Positions 1 to 9,778 are shown, counted from the stretch's first letter. The stretch is 64,000 nt of DNA from Methylophaga marina (GCF_030296755.1 NZ_AP027741.1:1426001-1490000); one strand, 5' to 3'. Translations and numbers: made by a program. The notes: generated by a model not told the origin, from the letters alone.

Positions 1-934
1 GTTGCCAGTCTAATTCTGAGCTTAGGTCATCAAGCAATAAAATCGTATTTTTAACCCCTTTAATCTCCATCAATAGTGTTATCTGTGAGAGACACAATGA
101 CAAATAAAAGAGTTTTTGTTGACCACGGGATAACATTTCTTCAGGTGAATCATTGTTAATTCTTACCATCCAGTCTGCAGAGTGTGGTCCAGCTCGACTG
201 TAACCTAAAATACGATCTCGCTCATAATTTTCAGCAAGTGTTTCGGGAAGTGATTTATCTTTATTCCATCCTTTGCTGTATCGAATTGTAAATTCACATT
301 GATCAAAGGTCGGGCAAATTTTGCTAAATATAGGTTTGAATATATCAATAAGTCTATTGAGATAAGTAGTACGTAGGTCGGTAATTTGGTCACCATGTTT
401 TACCAGATACTGATCCCATAGTTCTATTTCAGCTTTGGATTTCTTATTTTTCAGTGCTGCATTCTTTTGTATTAGTGCTTTTTTATATGTTTGCCAATGA
501 TAATTAAATTTATGTTCCACGTGAAACACACCCCAGTCGATCATGCGTCTTCTGAATTTTGGACCCAATTCAAAGAACTGATGACAGTTCGCAGAGATAT
601 ATTGGAGTGGTGTGTTAACAGCAAGGTCAGAAAGTTTTTTTAGTGGGGCATTATTCAAGCGGATTTGAAGACCAGTGTTCGTATCAAAAAGTAAACCTAC
701 CGGTGTCATTTCCGATGAACGCGCAAAAACCGTGAATTGTGCATGCTCAAACTGAATGATGTTTTTTAAATTGCGCGAGCGAAACGAGCGACCCATAGCG
801 AGCAAATGAATCGCTTCAAGAATGCTAGTCTTACCGGAGCCATTTTCGCCGATGAATAAGTTAATACCAACAGAAGGACTTAAAGAGACCTGGTTAATAT
901 TACGAAAATTTGAAAGCGTCAGATGTGATAACAC
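1..934 (-). CDS. recF: RecF, DNA replication and repair ATPase (partial, 3' end outside window)
   Basis: RecF binds gapped DNA and helps load RecA at stalled forks. The visible 311 codons carry the Walker A motif GENGSGKTS at about residues 29-37. Near the truncated end are an ABC-type signature containing SRGQQK and a Walker B ending LLLDDLSSELD, the normal RecF order. The reading frame is open to the window edge, so about 45 C-terminal residues are missing compared with the usual 350-370. No ATG lies between the upstream in-frame stop and the conserved N-terminus; a GTG at 934 gives V-L-S-H-L-T-L-S-N-F-R-N, so GTG is the probable start. The upstream neighbour is rubredoxin, not dnaN as in the common dnaA-dnaN-recF order. 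Confidence 0.93.
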   Translation of the reverse strand, partial: MLSHLTLSNFRNINQVSLSPSVGINLFIGENGSGKTSILEAIHLLAMGRSFRSRNLKNIIQFEHAQFTVFARSSEMTPVGLLFDTNTGLQIRLNNAPLKKLSDLAVNTPLQYISANCHQFFELGPKFRRRMIDWGVFHVEHKFNYHWQTYKKALIQKNAALKNKKSKAEIELWDQYLVKHGDQITDLRTTYLNRLIDIFKPIFSKICPTFDQCEFTIRYSKGWNKDKSLPETLAENYERDRILGYSRAGPHSADWMVRINNDSPEEMLSRGQQKLFYLSLCLSQITLLMEIKGVKNTILLLDDLSSELDWQ

Positions 935-1057
935 AGAATCAGAGCTACAGGAATTAAAGCCATATTAGATATCATGCACTTGCTTTACATTGTTACAAAA
1001 CAAATAAAAAGAATTAATATGGCTAAATGAATGTATCAATATAAATAATAATGAGGT

Positions 1058-1222
1058 TTAAATTTCTAGCATCTCAAAGTCATCTTTACCAACGCCACAC
1101 TCTGGGCATTCCCAATCTTCAGGTATATCTTCCCAAGCCGTGCCAGGTGCAATACCTTCTTCAGGTAGGCCTTCAGCTTCGTCGTAAATAAATCCACAAA
1201 CAATGCACTGCCACTTTTTCAT
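1058..1222 (-). CDS. rubA: Rubredoxin
   Basis: This is a 54-residue one-electron carrier with a single Fe(Cys)4 site. The two knuckles are visible as CIVCG (Cys 6 and 9) and CPECG (Cys 39 and 42), with the usual aromatic and acidic residues between them. The frame extends upstream to 1270, but the family begins at MKKWQC. The ATG at 1222 is preceded by a good GGAG ribosome site, so I use that start. It is divergent from oxyR with about 190 bp between the starts, which suggests a link to peroxide or superoxide detoxification (inference). Rubredoxins can donate electrons to oxygen- or peroxide-reducing enzymes; no such partner gene lies nearby. Confidence 0.95.
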   Translation of the reverse strand: MKKWQCIVCGFIYDEAEGLPEEGIAPGTAWEDIPEDWECPECGVGKDDFEMLEI

Positions 1223-1413
1223 ACTGAAACTCCGAGATTTTTTAAGTTTATTTATGTGTGATGTTAACAAAATTGGGAGAGTTACGTTAGCGAAGTTTCA
1301 ATAATGGAATAAAACTATTTACATTGTGACAGGTCGTACTTTTAAGACTTTTTAAATTAACTATATATTTATGCTATAACTTAATATTAGACAAATAAAC
1401 GAAAAAGCCGATT

Positions 1414-2340
1414 ATGCGACTCCCCACACTCAGACAACTTCAATACCTTACGGCAGTAGTAGAAGAAAAGCATTTTGGCCATGCCGCAGAGAAATGTTTT
1501 GTTACCCAATCAACATTAAGTGCCGGAATTCAAGATTTAGAGCAACTGCTTGAAGTCTCTTTATTAGAAAGAACGAATAGGAAAGTCTTACCAACTCCGA
1601 TTGGAGAAGAAATTGCCAGCAGAGCACAACAAATATTGTCATTGAGTGAAGACCTTGTTGATCTGGCGTTATCAGAAAAAAATCCACTATCGGGTCGAAT
1701 ACAAATAGGGATTATTCCGACGATAAGTCCTTTTTTATTACCGAAAGTATTACCAACGGTTAGAAAGCAGTTACCAGAGCTGGAAATCGTATTAATAGAA
1801 GACCAATCGGAGCGACTTTTAGATCAGTTAGAAAGCGGTAATATTGACGTGGCGGTATTAGCATTTCCATACAACACACGTGGTCTCACACATAGAGAGT
1901 TTGCCAAAGAATCCTTCTGGATAGCGCTGCCTAAGAACCACCCCTTAGCTGAGAAAGAAGAATTAAAAGCGAGCGATTTACCTACAAACGAATTGCTTTT
2001 ATTGGCAGAAGGGCATTGCTTGAGGGAGCACGCACTAAGTGCATGCCAATTGCCTGCATCCGCACAAAGAAAGAGTGTACAAGCGACAAGTCTTTATACA
2101 CTGATTGAAATGGTCGCCAGTGGGTTGGGTATTACACTTATTCCAGACATGGCCGTTAATTCAGATATGGTTATTCATTCTGAGATTTGTTTAGTGCCCC
2201 TATCGGCAGATAACGATCAGGCATTAAGAGAGATTGGCCTGGTCTGGCGACCAAGCTTCAGAAGGACGGCGACGTTAGAACAATTAGCGAAGACTTTTTC
2301 TGATGCGCTCGCTGATACAAATTATTCACTACGTGCATAA
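1414..2340 (+). CDS. oxyR: OxyR, hydrogen-peroxide-sensing LysR regulator
   Basis: This is a LysR-type activator of 308 residues with an N-terminal winged helix-turn-helix (about residues 1-60) and a periplasmic-binding-like sensor domain. The diagnostic feature is GHCLREHALSAC: the cysteines at 202 and 211 keep the nine-residue spacing of E. coli OxyR C199/C208, which form the regulatory disulfide. That separates it from generic LysR proteins. An AT-rich leader precedes it, with a possible -10 element TATAAC around 1375. It is divergent from rubredoxin, and its 3' end overlaps the convergent SCO1-like gene by 19 bp. I could not find a convincing OxyR operator by eye. Confidence 0.92.
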   Translation: MRLPTLRQLQYLTAVVEEKHFGHAAEKCFVTQSTLSAGIQDLEQLLEVSLLERTNRKVLPTPIGEEIASRAQQILSLSEDLVDLALSEKNPLSGRIQIGIIPTISPFLLPKVLPTVRKQLPELEIVLIEDQSERLLDQLESGNIDVAVLAFPYNTRGLTHREFAKESFWIALPKNHPLAEKEELKASDLPTNELLLLAEGHCLREHALSACQLPASAQRKSVQATSLYTLIEMVASGLGITLIPDMAVNSDMVIHSEICLVPLSADNDQALREIGLVWRPSFRRTATLEQLAKTFSDALADTNYSLRA

Positions 2341-2951
2341 AAATCGCGCAACCTGAAGAAAACATGCTGTATAGCAAGTGATGTAAATGGAGGTTTAAAT
2401 ACAGCATAGACACGACCTTGTGGATCGACTAGATAAATATAGTGTTGCTGCTCGACTTTATTACTGTTCTGATAACTTTCCGGTTCCAGGTATAAAAAAT
2501 CAAAACTACTAATAACAGAATGAATAACATCAGCAGAACCACTATAAAGTTGTAGTGAGCTTTTAGGTAATGCAGAACTTTCGCCCTGATTGTCGAAGTT
2601 AATGAGTAAGAACTGGACTGTTTGCCCAGCAAATAAACGTTTAAGGTTTTGCATCACATCAATGACAACATCACATTCTGGCTGACAATGTGAGTGTGTG
2701 AAGTAGATAAAGCTCCAGCGACCATCAAAGCTGACATTCGTCAGAATCTGATTTGACTGACTATTAAGAACAAACTGAGGTAGTGTTTTAGGAGGTGAAA
2801 TAAGAAACGGACTTAGCTCATCAGGAATATCTCGCCTATCTGGTTGCGAAATCTCCATCCGACTCACCCACAAAACTAAAATAATCAGGGTAATAGTGAG
2901 ATATAACAGCAGAAAAGCCTTAGAATTGACACTTTTAATTGGCTTAAACAT
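2322..2951 (-). CDS. SCO1/SenC/PrrC-family copper chaperone-like protein
   Basis: The product is 209 residues: one N-terminal membrane anchor (about residues 12-32) followed by a periplasmic thioredoxin-fold domain. The SCO copper site CxxxC is seen as HCQPEC, and the distal conserved histidine appears in HYIYLVDPQGR. Proteins of this family deliver copper to the CuA centre of cytochrome oxidase or act as thiol redox partners. The open frame continues far upstream through the antisense of murJ, but the ATG at 2951 gives MFKPIK directly before the anchor and lies 49 bp from the divergent murJ start, so I use it. No cytochrome oxidase gene is in the window. The last 19 bp overlap oxyR tail to tail. 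Confidence 0.88.
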   Translation of the reverse strand: MFKPIKSVNSKAFLLLYLTITLIILVLWVSRMEISQPDRRDIPDELSPFLISPPKTLPQFVLNSQSNQILTNVSFDGRWSFIYFTHSHCQPECDVVIDVMQNLKRLFAGQTVQFLLINFDNQGESSALPKSSLQLYSGSADVIHSVISSFDFLYLEPESYQNSNKVEQQHYIYLVDPQGRVYAVFKPPFTSLAIQHVFFRLRDFYARSE

Positions 2952-3000
2952 ATAACATCTAACCTTGAATAGCCGGATGAACCCCTGTTGTGAGTAAAAA

Positions 3001-4541
3001 ATGAGCGAGAAACTCTTCAAGTCTACCGCAGTTGTCAGTGTGATGACTTTTTTATCCCGGATATTGGGGTTTATTAGGGATATTGTCATAGCCAGAATGT
3101 TTGGCGCGGGCCTGGGAGCAGACGTATTTTTTGTCGCCTTCAAAATACCAAACTTTTTAAGACGCTTATTTGCAGAAGGGGCTTTTTCGCAGGCTTTTAT
3201 ACCAGTTCTTGCTGAGTTCAAAGAACATGGAGATAAACCTTTAAAAGACTTAATTGCCCAGACAAGCGGAACATTGGCTGTAATATTAACAATGATTACA
3301 GCAATAGGGATGATTGCCGCACCGGTCATCATCATGGTGTTTGCACCCGGTTTTATTGAAGATCCAGTAAAGGCAGATTTAGCTGCAGATTTACTGACGA
3401 TCACATTTCCTTATATCTTCTTTATCTCTTTAACTGCACTTGCAGGATCCATTCTGAACAGCTTTGGCAAATTCGCCATCCCCGCATTTACACCGGTTTT
3501 TTTAAATATTTCATTGATTAGTACCGCAATATGGTTATCGCCTAATTTAAGTGAGCCAGTGACGGGCTTGGCCTGGGGGTCTTCATAGGCGGCCTTGTAC
3601 AGTTTATTTTTCAATTACCTTTTCTGATAAAACTTGGATTATTACCCTGGCCAAAATGGGGATGGAAAAGTGAGGGTGTCAGAAAAATTACCAGATTAAT
3701 GATACCCGCGATGTTTGGGGTATCAGTAGCACAAATAAATCTTCTATTAGATACCTTACTTGCCTCGTTTTTAGTGACGGGCAGTATTTCCTGGCTGTAT
3801 TACTCAGATCGTCTTGTTGAGTTTCCATTAGGCGTTTTTGGCATCGCTTTGTCTACCGTCATTTTGCCGAGTCTTTCTAGAAAACATGCGGCCAAGTCGA
3901 CAGAAGAATTCTCAGACACTATCGACTGGGCCTTACGCTGGGTATTTCTAATTGGTACACCAGCAGCGATAGGGCTTATTTACTTGGCAGAACCACTACT
4001 AATGACCTTGTTTCAATATGGCGAATTTACGGTGATGGATTCACATAAAGCTTCATTGAGTTTAATGGCTTATGGTTTGGGACTGTTGCCATTCATATTT
4101 ATTAAAGTATTAGCGCCAGGTTATTACGCGAGGCAGGATACAAAAACTCCCGTGAAGATTGGCATTATTGCGATGATTAGTAATATGGCATTGAACGTCG
4201 TACTGATGATCTATCTTGATCATGTTGGTTTGGCATTAGCAACAGCACTGTCTGCCATGCTGAACGCGGGTTTGCTATATCACGGACTGAGGAAAAGATC
4301 CGTTTATACCCCCAATTCAGGCTGGGGTAAATTCTCATTAAAATTACTCATTGCTAATAGCGGTTTGTTCGTTTTTTTACTCCTACTTAATCCACAACAC
4401 AATGAATGGGTAATATGGGATGCATGGCAACGAGCCGGACATTTATTCGGTCTGATCGTTGGTGCTGCAGTCACTTACTTCACTTTTTTACTCGTACTAC
4501 GTATCAATCTAAAAAGTTTAGTCAGGCCAATAATGAGATAA
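3001..4541 (+). CDS. murJ: MurJ (MviN) lipid II flippase, interrupted by an apparent one-base deletion
   Basis: MurJ is the essential inner-membrane flippase that moves lipid II to the periplasmic face for peptidoglycan synthesis. The N-terminal 195 residues (starting MSEKLFKSTAVVSVMTF and including FLSRILGFIRD) stop early at 3586-3588. The protein continues in another frame as FIGGLVQFIFQLPFLIK and then to 4541. Adding one G to the run of five at 3575-3579 restores a continuous 513-residue, roughly 14-helix protein of exactly the family length. Because the gene is essential, a sequencing error is much more likely than inactivation. No strong ribosome site precedes the ATG. It is divergent from the SCO1-like gene. 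Confidence 0.93.
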
Positions 4542-4564
4542 AAAAAGGCCCTCCGAGGAGGGCC
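4540..4564 (-). terminator. Rho-independent terminator for ompW
   Basis: The hairpin GGCCCTC-CGAG-GAGGGCC has a 7-bp GC-rich stem and a 4-base loop. Read on the minus strand it is followed by a run of seven T, directly downstream of the ompW stop codon. On the plus strand, after murJ, it lacks a T run and probably works poorly in that direction. Confidence 0.85.
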
Positions 4565-4588
4565 AAGCACTACGAGGACATAAATTTC

Positions 4589-5269
4589 TTAGAAGCGGCG
4601 TCCGATACCAATACCCCAAACGAATGGGTCAATATCTGCTTCAATTTTTGCTTTACCGACAGGTGTACCAGAGAAATGAGCTTCAGTATCAATATCGATG
4701 TATTTCACATCAAAGTTAACAAACCAATCGTCATTTAAAGCCACGTCTACACCGGCTTGTGCCGCTAGACCCCATGAACTATCCAATTTGACTTTCGCAC
4801 CTGGAACATCCAGAACAGGGCCGTCCACTTCTTCGTCAAAAAAGTATGTGTAGTTGACACCGGCACCGATATAAGGACGAATGTTTGAATCAGGCATAAA
4901 ATGATATTGCAACGTTAATGTAGGGGGTAATACTTTAGTATCAATAACATCACCTAGACCCTGAGCCGCCCAATAACCTTCAGATTTCACTGTATGTTGA
5001 GAATAACCAAGAATTAGCTCAACACCCCAGTTTTTAGTCATCATATAAGTGATATCTAATTCAGGAACAGTGTCAGAATTAACACTCACACCTTTTTGAC
5101 CTGAATCTGCGCCACCTACATATAAGGTTCCACTATCATCATTAGGGTTGACGTTAATGATACGACCACGAACTAACCAGTCGCCTGCTTCATAGGCCAT
5201 TGCTGGTGCAGCAACAGTAGAAAGACCTAATGTAGTAAGTAGTGCTGCAGCTAATGTTGTTGTTTTCAT
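4589..5269 (-). CDS. ompW: OmpW-family outer-membrane beta-barrel protein
   Basis: The product is 226 residues with a cleavable signal peptide (hydrophobic core about 5-20, cleavage near APAMA-YEAGDW). The family pattern of an 8-stranded barrel follows: GDWLVRGRI early, PTLTLQYHF and RPYIGAGVNYTYFF in the middle, and a C-terminal IGIGRRF ending in Phe, as needed for BAM insertion. The start at 5269 is preceded by a strong AGGAGG; an in-frame ATG at 5287 is less likely. OmpW proteins form narrow hydrophobic channels and are often controlled by oxygen and redox state. A near-perfect FNR site lies upstream and fnr is the next gene, so anaerobic control is likely here. Confidence 0.92.
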   Translation of the reverse strand: MKTTTLAAALLTTLGLSTVAAPAMAYEAGDWLVRGRIINVNPNDDSGTLYVGGADSGQKGVSVNSDTVPELDITYMMTKNWGVELILGYSQHTVKSEGYWAAQGLGDVIDTKVLPPTLTLQYHFMPDSNIRPYIGAGVNYTYFFDEEVDGPVLDVPGAKVKLDSSWGLAAQAGVDVALNDDWFVNFDVKYIDIDTEAHFSGTPVGKAKIEADIDPFVWGIGIGRRF

Positions 5270-5305
5270 TTTTTCCTCCTGGGACAAACTATGTTCTGTA
5301 AGACA

Positions 5306-5354
5306 TGGTTTGAATTTTACGGAGGTGTGGACTTAATGCATTGACCTGGATCAA
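5306..5354 (-). promoter_or_regulatory. FNR-dependent class II promoter of ompW
   Basis: TTGACCTGGATCAA at 5341-5354 matches the FNR consensus TTGAT-N4-ATCAA at 9 of 10 positions. Reading leftward, a -10 hexamer TAAAAT lies at 5319-5314, placing transcription start near 5307. The centre of the FNR site then falls about 41 bp upstream of the start, the canonical class II activating position. The leader would be about 38 nt before the ompW ATG. Confidence 0.7.
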
Positions 5355-5385
5355 TAAAGCGAGCGCTTACCAATTTTTCCCAATA

Positions 5386-6177
5386 TTAACCACACAATGC
5401 TTTCAATTTTTCAACATCACGGATGGAAATCGACTTATTATGAATGTCGATCAAGCCTTCATCTTGAAAGCGAGAGAAAAGGCGGCTGACTGTTTCTACA
5501 GCTAAGCCCAGATGATTAGCGATATCACCACGAGACATACTCAGTTGAAATTCACGCGCAGAAAAACCCCGATCTTGGAAACGACGGGAAATGGATAATA
5601 AAAATGTCGCTAGTTTTTCTTCAGCGGTTTTTTTGCCAAGCAAAAACATCAGGCTTTTATCACCTGATAATTCCTTACTTAAACGCGACATCATCTGCAC
5701 TTGCAGTTGAGGCATATTTGCGCCTAGCTCTTGCAACATATCAAAAGGTAATTCACAAACACTGCTGCTTTCTAAAGCCTTGGCATTCGAACGGTAGGCT
5801 TGTTCGTAAATGGCATCAAGGCCAACAAACTCACCTGGAAAATAAAACCCGGTGACTTGTTCCCGACCATCGACAGCAGACACCGTAGTTTTAAATGAGC
5901 CTGAGCGGACAACATAAATAGAATTGAACGGTGTTTGAGTGCTGAATAAAGGCTGACCACGTGAGTAACTCTGACTACGTTTAATGATTTTATCTAATTG
6001 AATCAGGTCATTATTATGTAAACCAAGAGGCAAACATAATCGATAAAGTGAGCATTCCTGACACGCAAGATTATGCTCATGTTCAACTTTGGCGAGGTCC
6101 TGAAATAGGGGGTAACGTTGCCTAACTGAGTCATTGTTAATCCTGTGTTGTGAACATCGACTATAATAACGCTTCAA
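5386..6177 (-). CDS. fnr: FNR, oxygen-sensing Crp/Fnr-family regulator
   Basis: The 263-residue protein has an N-terminal iron-sulfur motif C-x2-C-x5-C (Cys 39, 42, 48), a cyclic-nucleotide-binding-like domain and a C-terminal winged helix. A fourth cysteine, 141 in VCELPF, lies 102 residues after the first, exactly the E. coli C20-C122 spacing, so an oxygen-labile 4Fe-4S cluster is expected. The recognition helix [10 protein letters not shown] keeps the E-x-x-S-R residues that read TTGAT half sites. The only start codon between the upstream stop and the conserved region is TTG at 6177, with AAGGG just before it; this start is uncertain. It is divergent from hisB with only 54 bp between starts. 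Confidence 0.93.
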   Translation of the reverse strand: MKRYYSRCSQHRINNDSVRQRYPLFQDLAKVEHEHNLACQECSLYRLCLPLGLHNNDLIQLDKIIKRSQSYSRGQPLFSTQTPFNSIYVVRSGSFKTTVSAVDGREQVTGFYFPGEFVGLDAIYEQAYRSNAKALESSSVCELPFDMLQELGANMPQLQVQMMSRLSKELSGDKSLMFLLGKKTAEEKLATFLLSISRRFQDRGFSAREFQLSMSRGDIANHLGLAVETVSRLFSRFQDEGLIDIHNKSISIRDVEKLKALCG

Positions 6178-6231
6178 ACCCTTGTTCGAAACAGTTATTA
6201 TCTCTTTTTATTATTAATTTCAGGAACTCAA

Positions 6232-6825
6232 ATGACCACTCGTAGCGCGTCAGTTGCGCGAAACACGCTAGAAACACAGATCGAAGTATCAATCAATCTG
6301 GATGGAAGCGGTCAATTCAATGCCGAAACCGGTGTCCCATTTTTAGATCACATGATGGATCAAATTGCTCGTCATGGTTTGTTTGATTTATCGGTCAAAG
6401 CCAATGGTGACTTACATATTGACGCACATCACACTGTTGAAGATGTCGGCATTACGATAGGTCAAGCGCTGAAGAAAGCCTTGGGTGATAAAAAAGGGGT
6501 TGTTCGCTACGGACATGCCTATGTCCCCTTAGATGAGGCTCTGTCTCGAGTGGTACTCGATCTCTCTGGTCGTCCTGGTCTCGAATTTGATGTCACATTT
6601 ACCCGCGACAAGATTGGCGAATTCGATGTCGACCTGTTCTATGAGTTTTTCCAGGGCTTAGTGAATCATGCTGGTATGACTCTGCACATCGATAATTTAA
6701 AAGGCCGCAATGCTCATCATATTGCTGAAACCATATTTAAGGCATTTGGTCGTGCATTACGAATGGCTGTTTCACTGGATCAGCGCGCACTGGAGCAATT
6801 GCCTTCAACCAAAGGTGCTTTATAA
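6232..6825 (+). CDS. hisB: Imidazoleglycerol-phosphate dehydratase HisB
   Basis: This catalyses the sixth step of histidine synthesis, dehydrating imidazole-glycerol phosphate. The 197-residue monofunctional form is present, without the N-terminal histidinol-phosphatase domain found in E. coli HisB. The two metal-binding repeats are visible as DAHHTVED (64-71) and NAHHIAE (160-166), together with the [11 protein letters not shown] segment. An AGGAAC ribosome site precedes the ATG. It heads the run hisB-hisH-hisA-hisF-hisI-hisE; hisG, hisD and hisC are not in the window. Confidence 0.97.
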   Translation: MTTRSASVARNTLETQIEVSINLDGSGQFNAETGVPFLDHMMDQIARHGLFDLSVKANGDLHIDAHHTVEDVGITIGQALKKALGDKKGVVRYGHAYVPLDEALSRVVLDLSGRPGLEFDVTFTRDKIGEFDVDLFYEFFQGLVNHAGMTLHIDNLKGRNAHHIAETIFKAFGRALRMAVSLDQRALEQLPSTKGAL

Positions 6826-6878
6826 TCCTTTATTAAGAATTATTAGCCAATAAAACTAAGTAAATAAACAGGTTTAAC

Positions 6879-7520
6879 ATGCATCACATAGCAGTGATTG
6901 ACTACGGCATGGGTAATTTACGCTCAGTATCAAAAGCACTGGAAGCAGTTTCTAATAATGCCTCTGTTGTTGTCACATCTGACCCAAAAACCATTCTTTC
7001 TGCCAGTCATGTTTTATTTCCGGGTGTCGGCGCAATTCGTGATTGTATGGCGGAACTCAAACAGCTGGAATTAGAAGATGTTATTTTGCAAGCAACACAA
7101 GAAAAGCCTTTTCTAGGTATCTGCTTGGGTATGCAAGCATTGCTGTCGCATAGTGAAGAAAATAGTGGTGTGGACACGCTGAACCTTTTTTCAGGTAGCG
7201 TTAAATTATTTCGACCTGATGCTTTAATTAATGGCGAAAAATTAAAAGTGCCGCATATGGGCTGGAACCAAGTTCATCAAACCTGTTCACATCCTTTATG
7301 GAAAAACATAGAGCAAAATAGTCGTTTTTATTTCGTTCACAGTTTTTATGCTGAACCCACAGATAAAGCAGTCATTGCAGGTACTTCAGCTTATCCAGAT
7401 GATTTTGCTGCAGCATTGTACAAAGATAATATTTTCGCTGCGCAATTCCATCCAGAAAAAAGCCAACGTGCTGGACTGCAGTTATTAGAAAATTTTGTAA
7501 ACTGGGACGGTCAGTCCTAA
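6879..7520 (+). CDS. hisH: HisH, glutaminase subunit of imidazole-glycerol-phosphate synthase
   Basis: A class I glutamine amidotransferase of 213 residues that makes ammonia for HisF. The triad is visible: nucleophile Cys82 in GICLGMQ, and His191 and Glu193 in FHPEKS. The N-terminus [14 protein letters not shown] is typical of HisH. It lies 53 bp after hisB and 26 bp before hisA. With HisF it forms the heterodimer producing IGP and AICAR. Confidence 0.96.
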   Translation: MHHIAVIDYGMGNLRSVSKALEAVSNNASVVVTSDPKTILSASHVLFPGVGAIRDCMAELKQLELEDVILQATQEKPFLGICLGMQALLSHSEENSGVDTLNLFSGSVKLFRPDALINGEKLKVPHMGWNQVHQTCSHPLWKNIEQNSRFYFVHSFYAEPTDKAVIAGTSAYPDDFAAALYKDNIFAAQFHPEKSQRAGLQLLENFVNWDGQS

Positions 7521-7546
7521 CAGACATCAACAAACGGAGTAAGAAT

Positions 7547-8296
7547 ATGTTGTTAATCCCTGCCATTGATCTCAAACAAGGTCACTGCGTGCGCTTGCGT
7601 CAGGGGCGAATGGAAGATAACACGGTATTTTCAGAGGATCCTGTTGCAGTTGCTCGGAAATGGGTAGAAGCAGGGGCGAAAAGACTTCATATGGTCGATC
7701 TTGACGGTGCTTTTGCAGGTAATCCGGTCAACGCTGACGTCATCCACGAAGTTTGCAAAACATTTCCTGACTTGGATGTCCAAGTTGGAGGTGGTATTCG
7801 TGACGAGGAAACCATTGAAACCTATCTTCATGCTGGTGTTCGCTATGTCATTCTTGGAACAAAAGCGATTAATGCACCGCATTTTGTGGGTGATGTCTGT
7901 GCTGAGTTTCCAGGGCATATCATTGTCGGCCTAGATGCAAAAGACGGTAAAGTAGCCATTGATGGCTGGTCAAAATTGTCTAATCATGACGTTATCGACA
8001 TCGCTCAACAATTCGAACAAGATGGCGTTGAAGCCATTATTTATACTGACATCAGCCGAGATGGCATGATGCAGGGTTTCAACCTCGAATCAACGCGTGA
8101 CTTAGCTCGAGCCATTCAAATCCCAGTGATTGCTTCAGGCGGTGTCAGTTCATATGAAGATATTGAGTCGTTATGTGCCTGTGAAGATGAAGGTGTGATG
8201 GGTGCTATTCTAGGCCGTTCTATATATGAAGGCAGTATTGATTTGAAAAAAGGTCAGGAGATGGCTGATAAATTAAATCCGCCTCTGGAGTTTTAA
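7547..8296 (+). CDS. hisA: Phosphoribosylformimino-AICAR-ribotide isomerase HisA
   Basis: A (beta/alpha)8-barrel isomerase of 249 residues, acting just before HisF in histidine synthesis. Visible family features are the catalytic Asp in [14 protein letters not shown], the phosphate-binding VQVGGGIRD and the second Asp in [13 protein letters not shown] ribosome site precedes the ATG. The gap to hisF is 8 bp, so translation is probably coupled. No irregularity was seen. Confidence 0.97.
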   Translation: MLLIPAIDLKQGHCVRLRQGRMEDNTVFSEDPVAVARKWVEAGAKRLHMVDLDGAFAGNPVNADVIHEVCKTFPDLDVQVGGGIRDEETIETYLHAGVRYVILGTKAINAPHFVGDVCAEFPGHIIVGLDAKDGKVAIDGWSKLSNHDVIDIAQQFEQDGVEAIIYTDISRDGMMQGFNLESTRDLARAIQIPVIASGGVSSYEDIESLCACEDEGVMGAILGRSIYEGSIDLKKGQEMADKLNPPLEF

Positions 8297-8304
8297 ATAT
8301 AACC

Positions 8305-9077
8305 ATGTCTCTTGCAAAACGCATTATTCCTTGTCTTGATGTTGATGGTGGGCGTGTTGTTAAAGGTGTCCAATTCGTTGATATAAGGGATGCTGGCGAT
8401 CCGATTGAAGTCGCTAAACGCTATGATCAACAAGGTGCTGATGAAATTACCTTCCTTGATATTACAGCTACTCATGCTGAACGTGACACTATGGTTCATG
8501 TGGTTGAAGCGGTAGCCAGTCAGGTCTTTATTCCATTAACCGTCGGCGGTGGAATCAGAACGGTAGAAGATATTCGTCGCATGCTGAATGCCGGAGCCGA
8601 TAAAGTTGGCATCAACTCAGCAGCTGTTAACAATCCAGAGTTTGTTCGTGAGGCGGCAGAAAAGTTCGGCTCACAATGTATTGTCGTTGCTATTGATGCA
8701 AAAAAGTCTCTGCTGAAAACGAAACTGATAAATGGGAAATTTTTACCCATGGTGGACGAAAACCTACAGGTATTGATGCCGTAGAGTGGGCTAAAAAAAT
8801 GGTCGAGTATGGTGCGGGTGAGATTTTATTGACCAGCATGGATAAAGACGGCACAAAGTCAGGTTTTGATCTGGCGCTTACCAGAGCAGTCAGTGATGCT
8901 GTTAACGTACCAGTGATTGCTTCAGGTGGTGTTGGCAAACTTCAAGACTTAACGGATGGCATTAAATTAGGTCATGCGGATGCCGTTCTGGCTGCAAGTA
9001 TCTTCCACTTTGGTGAACACACTGTTGAAGAAGCCAAACAACAAATGGCTGCACAGGGTATTGAGGTGAGGTTGTAA
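8305..9077 (+). CDS. hisF: HisF, cyclase subunit of IGP synthase, with an apparent one-base deletion
   Basis: HisF is the barrel subunit that uses HisH-derived ammonia to make imidazole-glycerol phosphate and AICAR. The first part, with the catalytic Asp in [15 protein letters not shown], goes out of frame after VVAIDAKK. The second part resumes with a correct HisF sequence including [15 protein letters not shown] (second catalytic Asp) and VIASGGVG. Inserting one A into the run of six at 8700-8705 restores one 257-residue protein, the normal length. The stop codon is directly followed by the hisI ATG. The operon otherwise looks intact, so an assembly error is the likely explanation. Confidence 0.93.
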
Positions 9078-9461
9078 ATGACAACTTGGCTGGATCAAGT
9101 GAAGTGGAATAGTGATGGTTTAGTTCCTGTCATTACGCAAGAGTTTGAAAGCAAGCAAGTACTCACTTTAGCTTGGATGAATAGAGACGCATTAGCGCTG
9201 ACAGCTGAACAAGGACATGCCATTTATTGGTCACGTTCACGACAAAAGTTATGGCATAAAGGTGAACAATCAGGGCACCAACAGATCGTTAAATCAATAC
9301 GAATGGACTGTGATAACGATGCTATTTTGTTGGAAGTGATTCAAAAAGGGGGCATTGCCTGCCACACTGGACGGCATCACTGCTTCTTTAATGAATTACA
9401 GTCAGATAAATGGCAAGCAATTGAGCCAGTTTTAAAAGACCCAAAAGACATTTATTCATGA
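9078..9461 (+). CDS. hisI: Phosphoribosyl-AMP cyclohydrolase HisI
   Basis: A zinc- and magnesium-dependent hydrolase of 127 residues that opens the purine ring of PR-AMP. Characteristic metal-site segments are RMDCDNDA and [10 protein letters not shown]. In enterobacteria this domain is fused to HisE; here the two are separate but overlap by 4 bp (ATGA), implying coupled translation. The start abuts the hisF stop codon. Confidence 0.96.
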   Translation: MTTWLDQVKWNSDGLVPVITQEFESKQVLTLAWMNRDALALTAEQGHAIYWSRSRQKLWHKGEQSGHQQIVKSIRMDCDNDAILLEVIQKGGIACHTGRHHCFFNELQSDKWQAIEPVLKDPKDIYS

Positions 9462-9778
9462 GCGATATAATTAAACAACTTAGTCAAGTACTTACCGAAC
9501 GCAAAACAGCTGATGCTGATAGCTCATACGTTGCCAGCCTCTATGCTGCAGGCACAGATAAAATTCTGAAAAAGCTGGGTGAAGAAGCCGTTGAGACAGT
9601 CATCGCAGGCAAAGGTGGTGTGAAAGACGAAATTATCTATGAAACTGCTGATTTATGGTTTCATAGCCTTGTCTTACTGGCGCATAATGATATCGATTCT
9701 CAAGCTGTTCTTGATGAACTTGCCAGACGCTTTGGCTTGTCTGGCCTGGAAGAAAAGGCTAACCGGAGCAAATCATGA
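9458..9778 (+). CDS. hisE: Phosphoribosyl-ATP pyrophosphatase HisE
   Basis: A 106-residue all-alpha MazG-like pyrophosphohydrolase that removes PPi from PR-ATP, the second step of histidine synthesis. The metal-binding [13 protein letters not shown] helix and the [13 protein letters not shown] helix are visible. It overlaps hisI and hinT by 4 bp each, so the his genes continue directly into hinT and the tat genes. Confidence 0.96.
   Translation: MSDIIKQLSQVLTERKTADADSSYVASLYAAGTDKILKKLGEEAVETVIAGKGGVKDEIIYETADLWFHSLVLLAHNDIDSQAVLDELARRFGLSGLEEKANRSKS

Noticed and set aside
1271..1413. Possible OxyR operator between rubredoxin and oxyR
   Set aside because: AT-rich ATAG/CTAT-like pieces exist but I could not fit four half sites at the required spacing.
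2952..3404. N-terminal extension of the SCO1-like frame
   Set aside because: It is antisense to the conserved murJ N-terminus and low in protein-like character; the ATG at 2951 starts the real gene.
3001..4541. Interpretation of murJ, hisF, priA and pyrB as true pseudogenes
   Set aside because: Sequence on both sides of each break is fully conserved, some of these genes are essential, and every break is the same type of single-base homopolymer loss. Sequencing error explains all.
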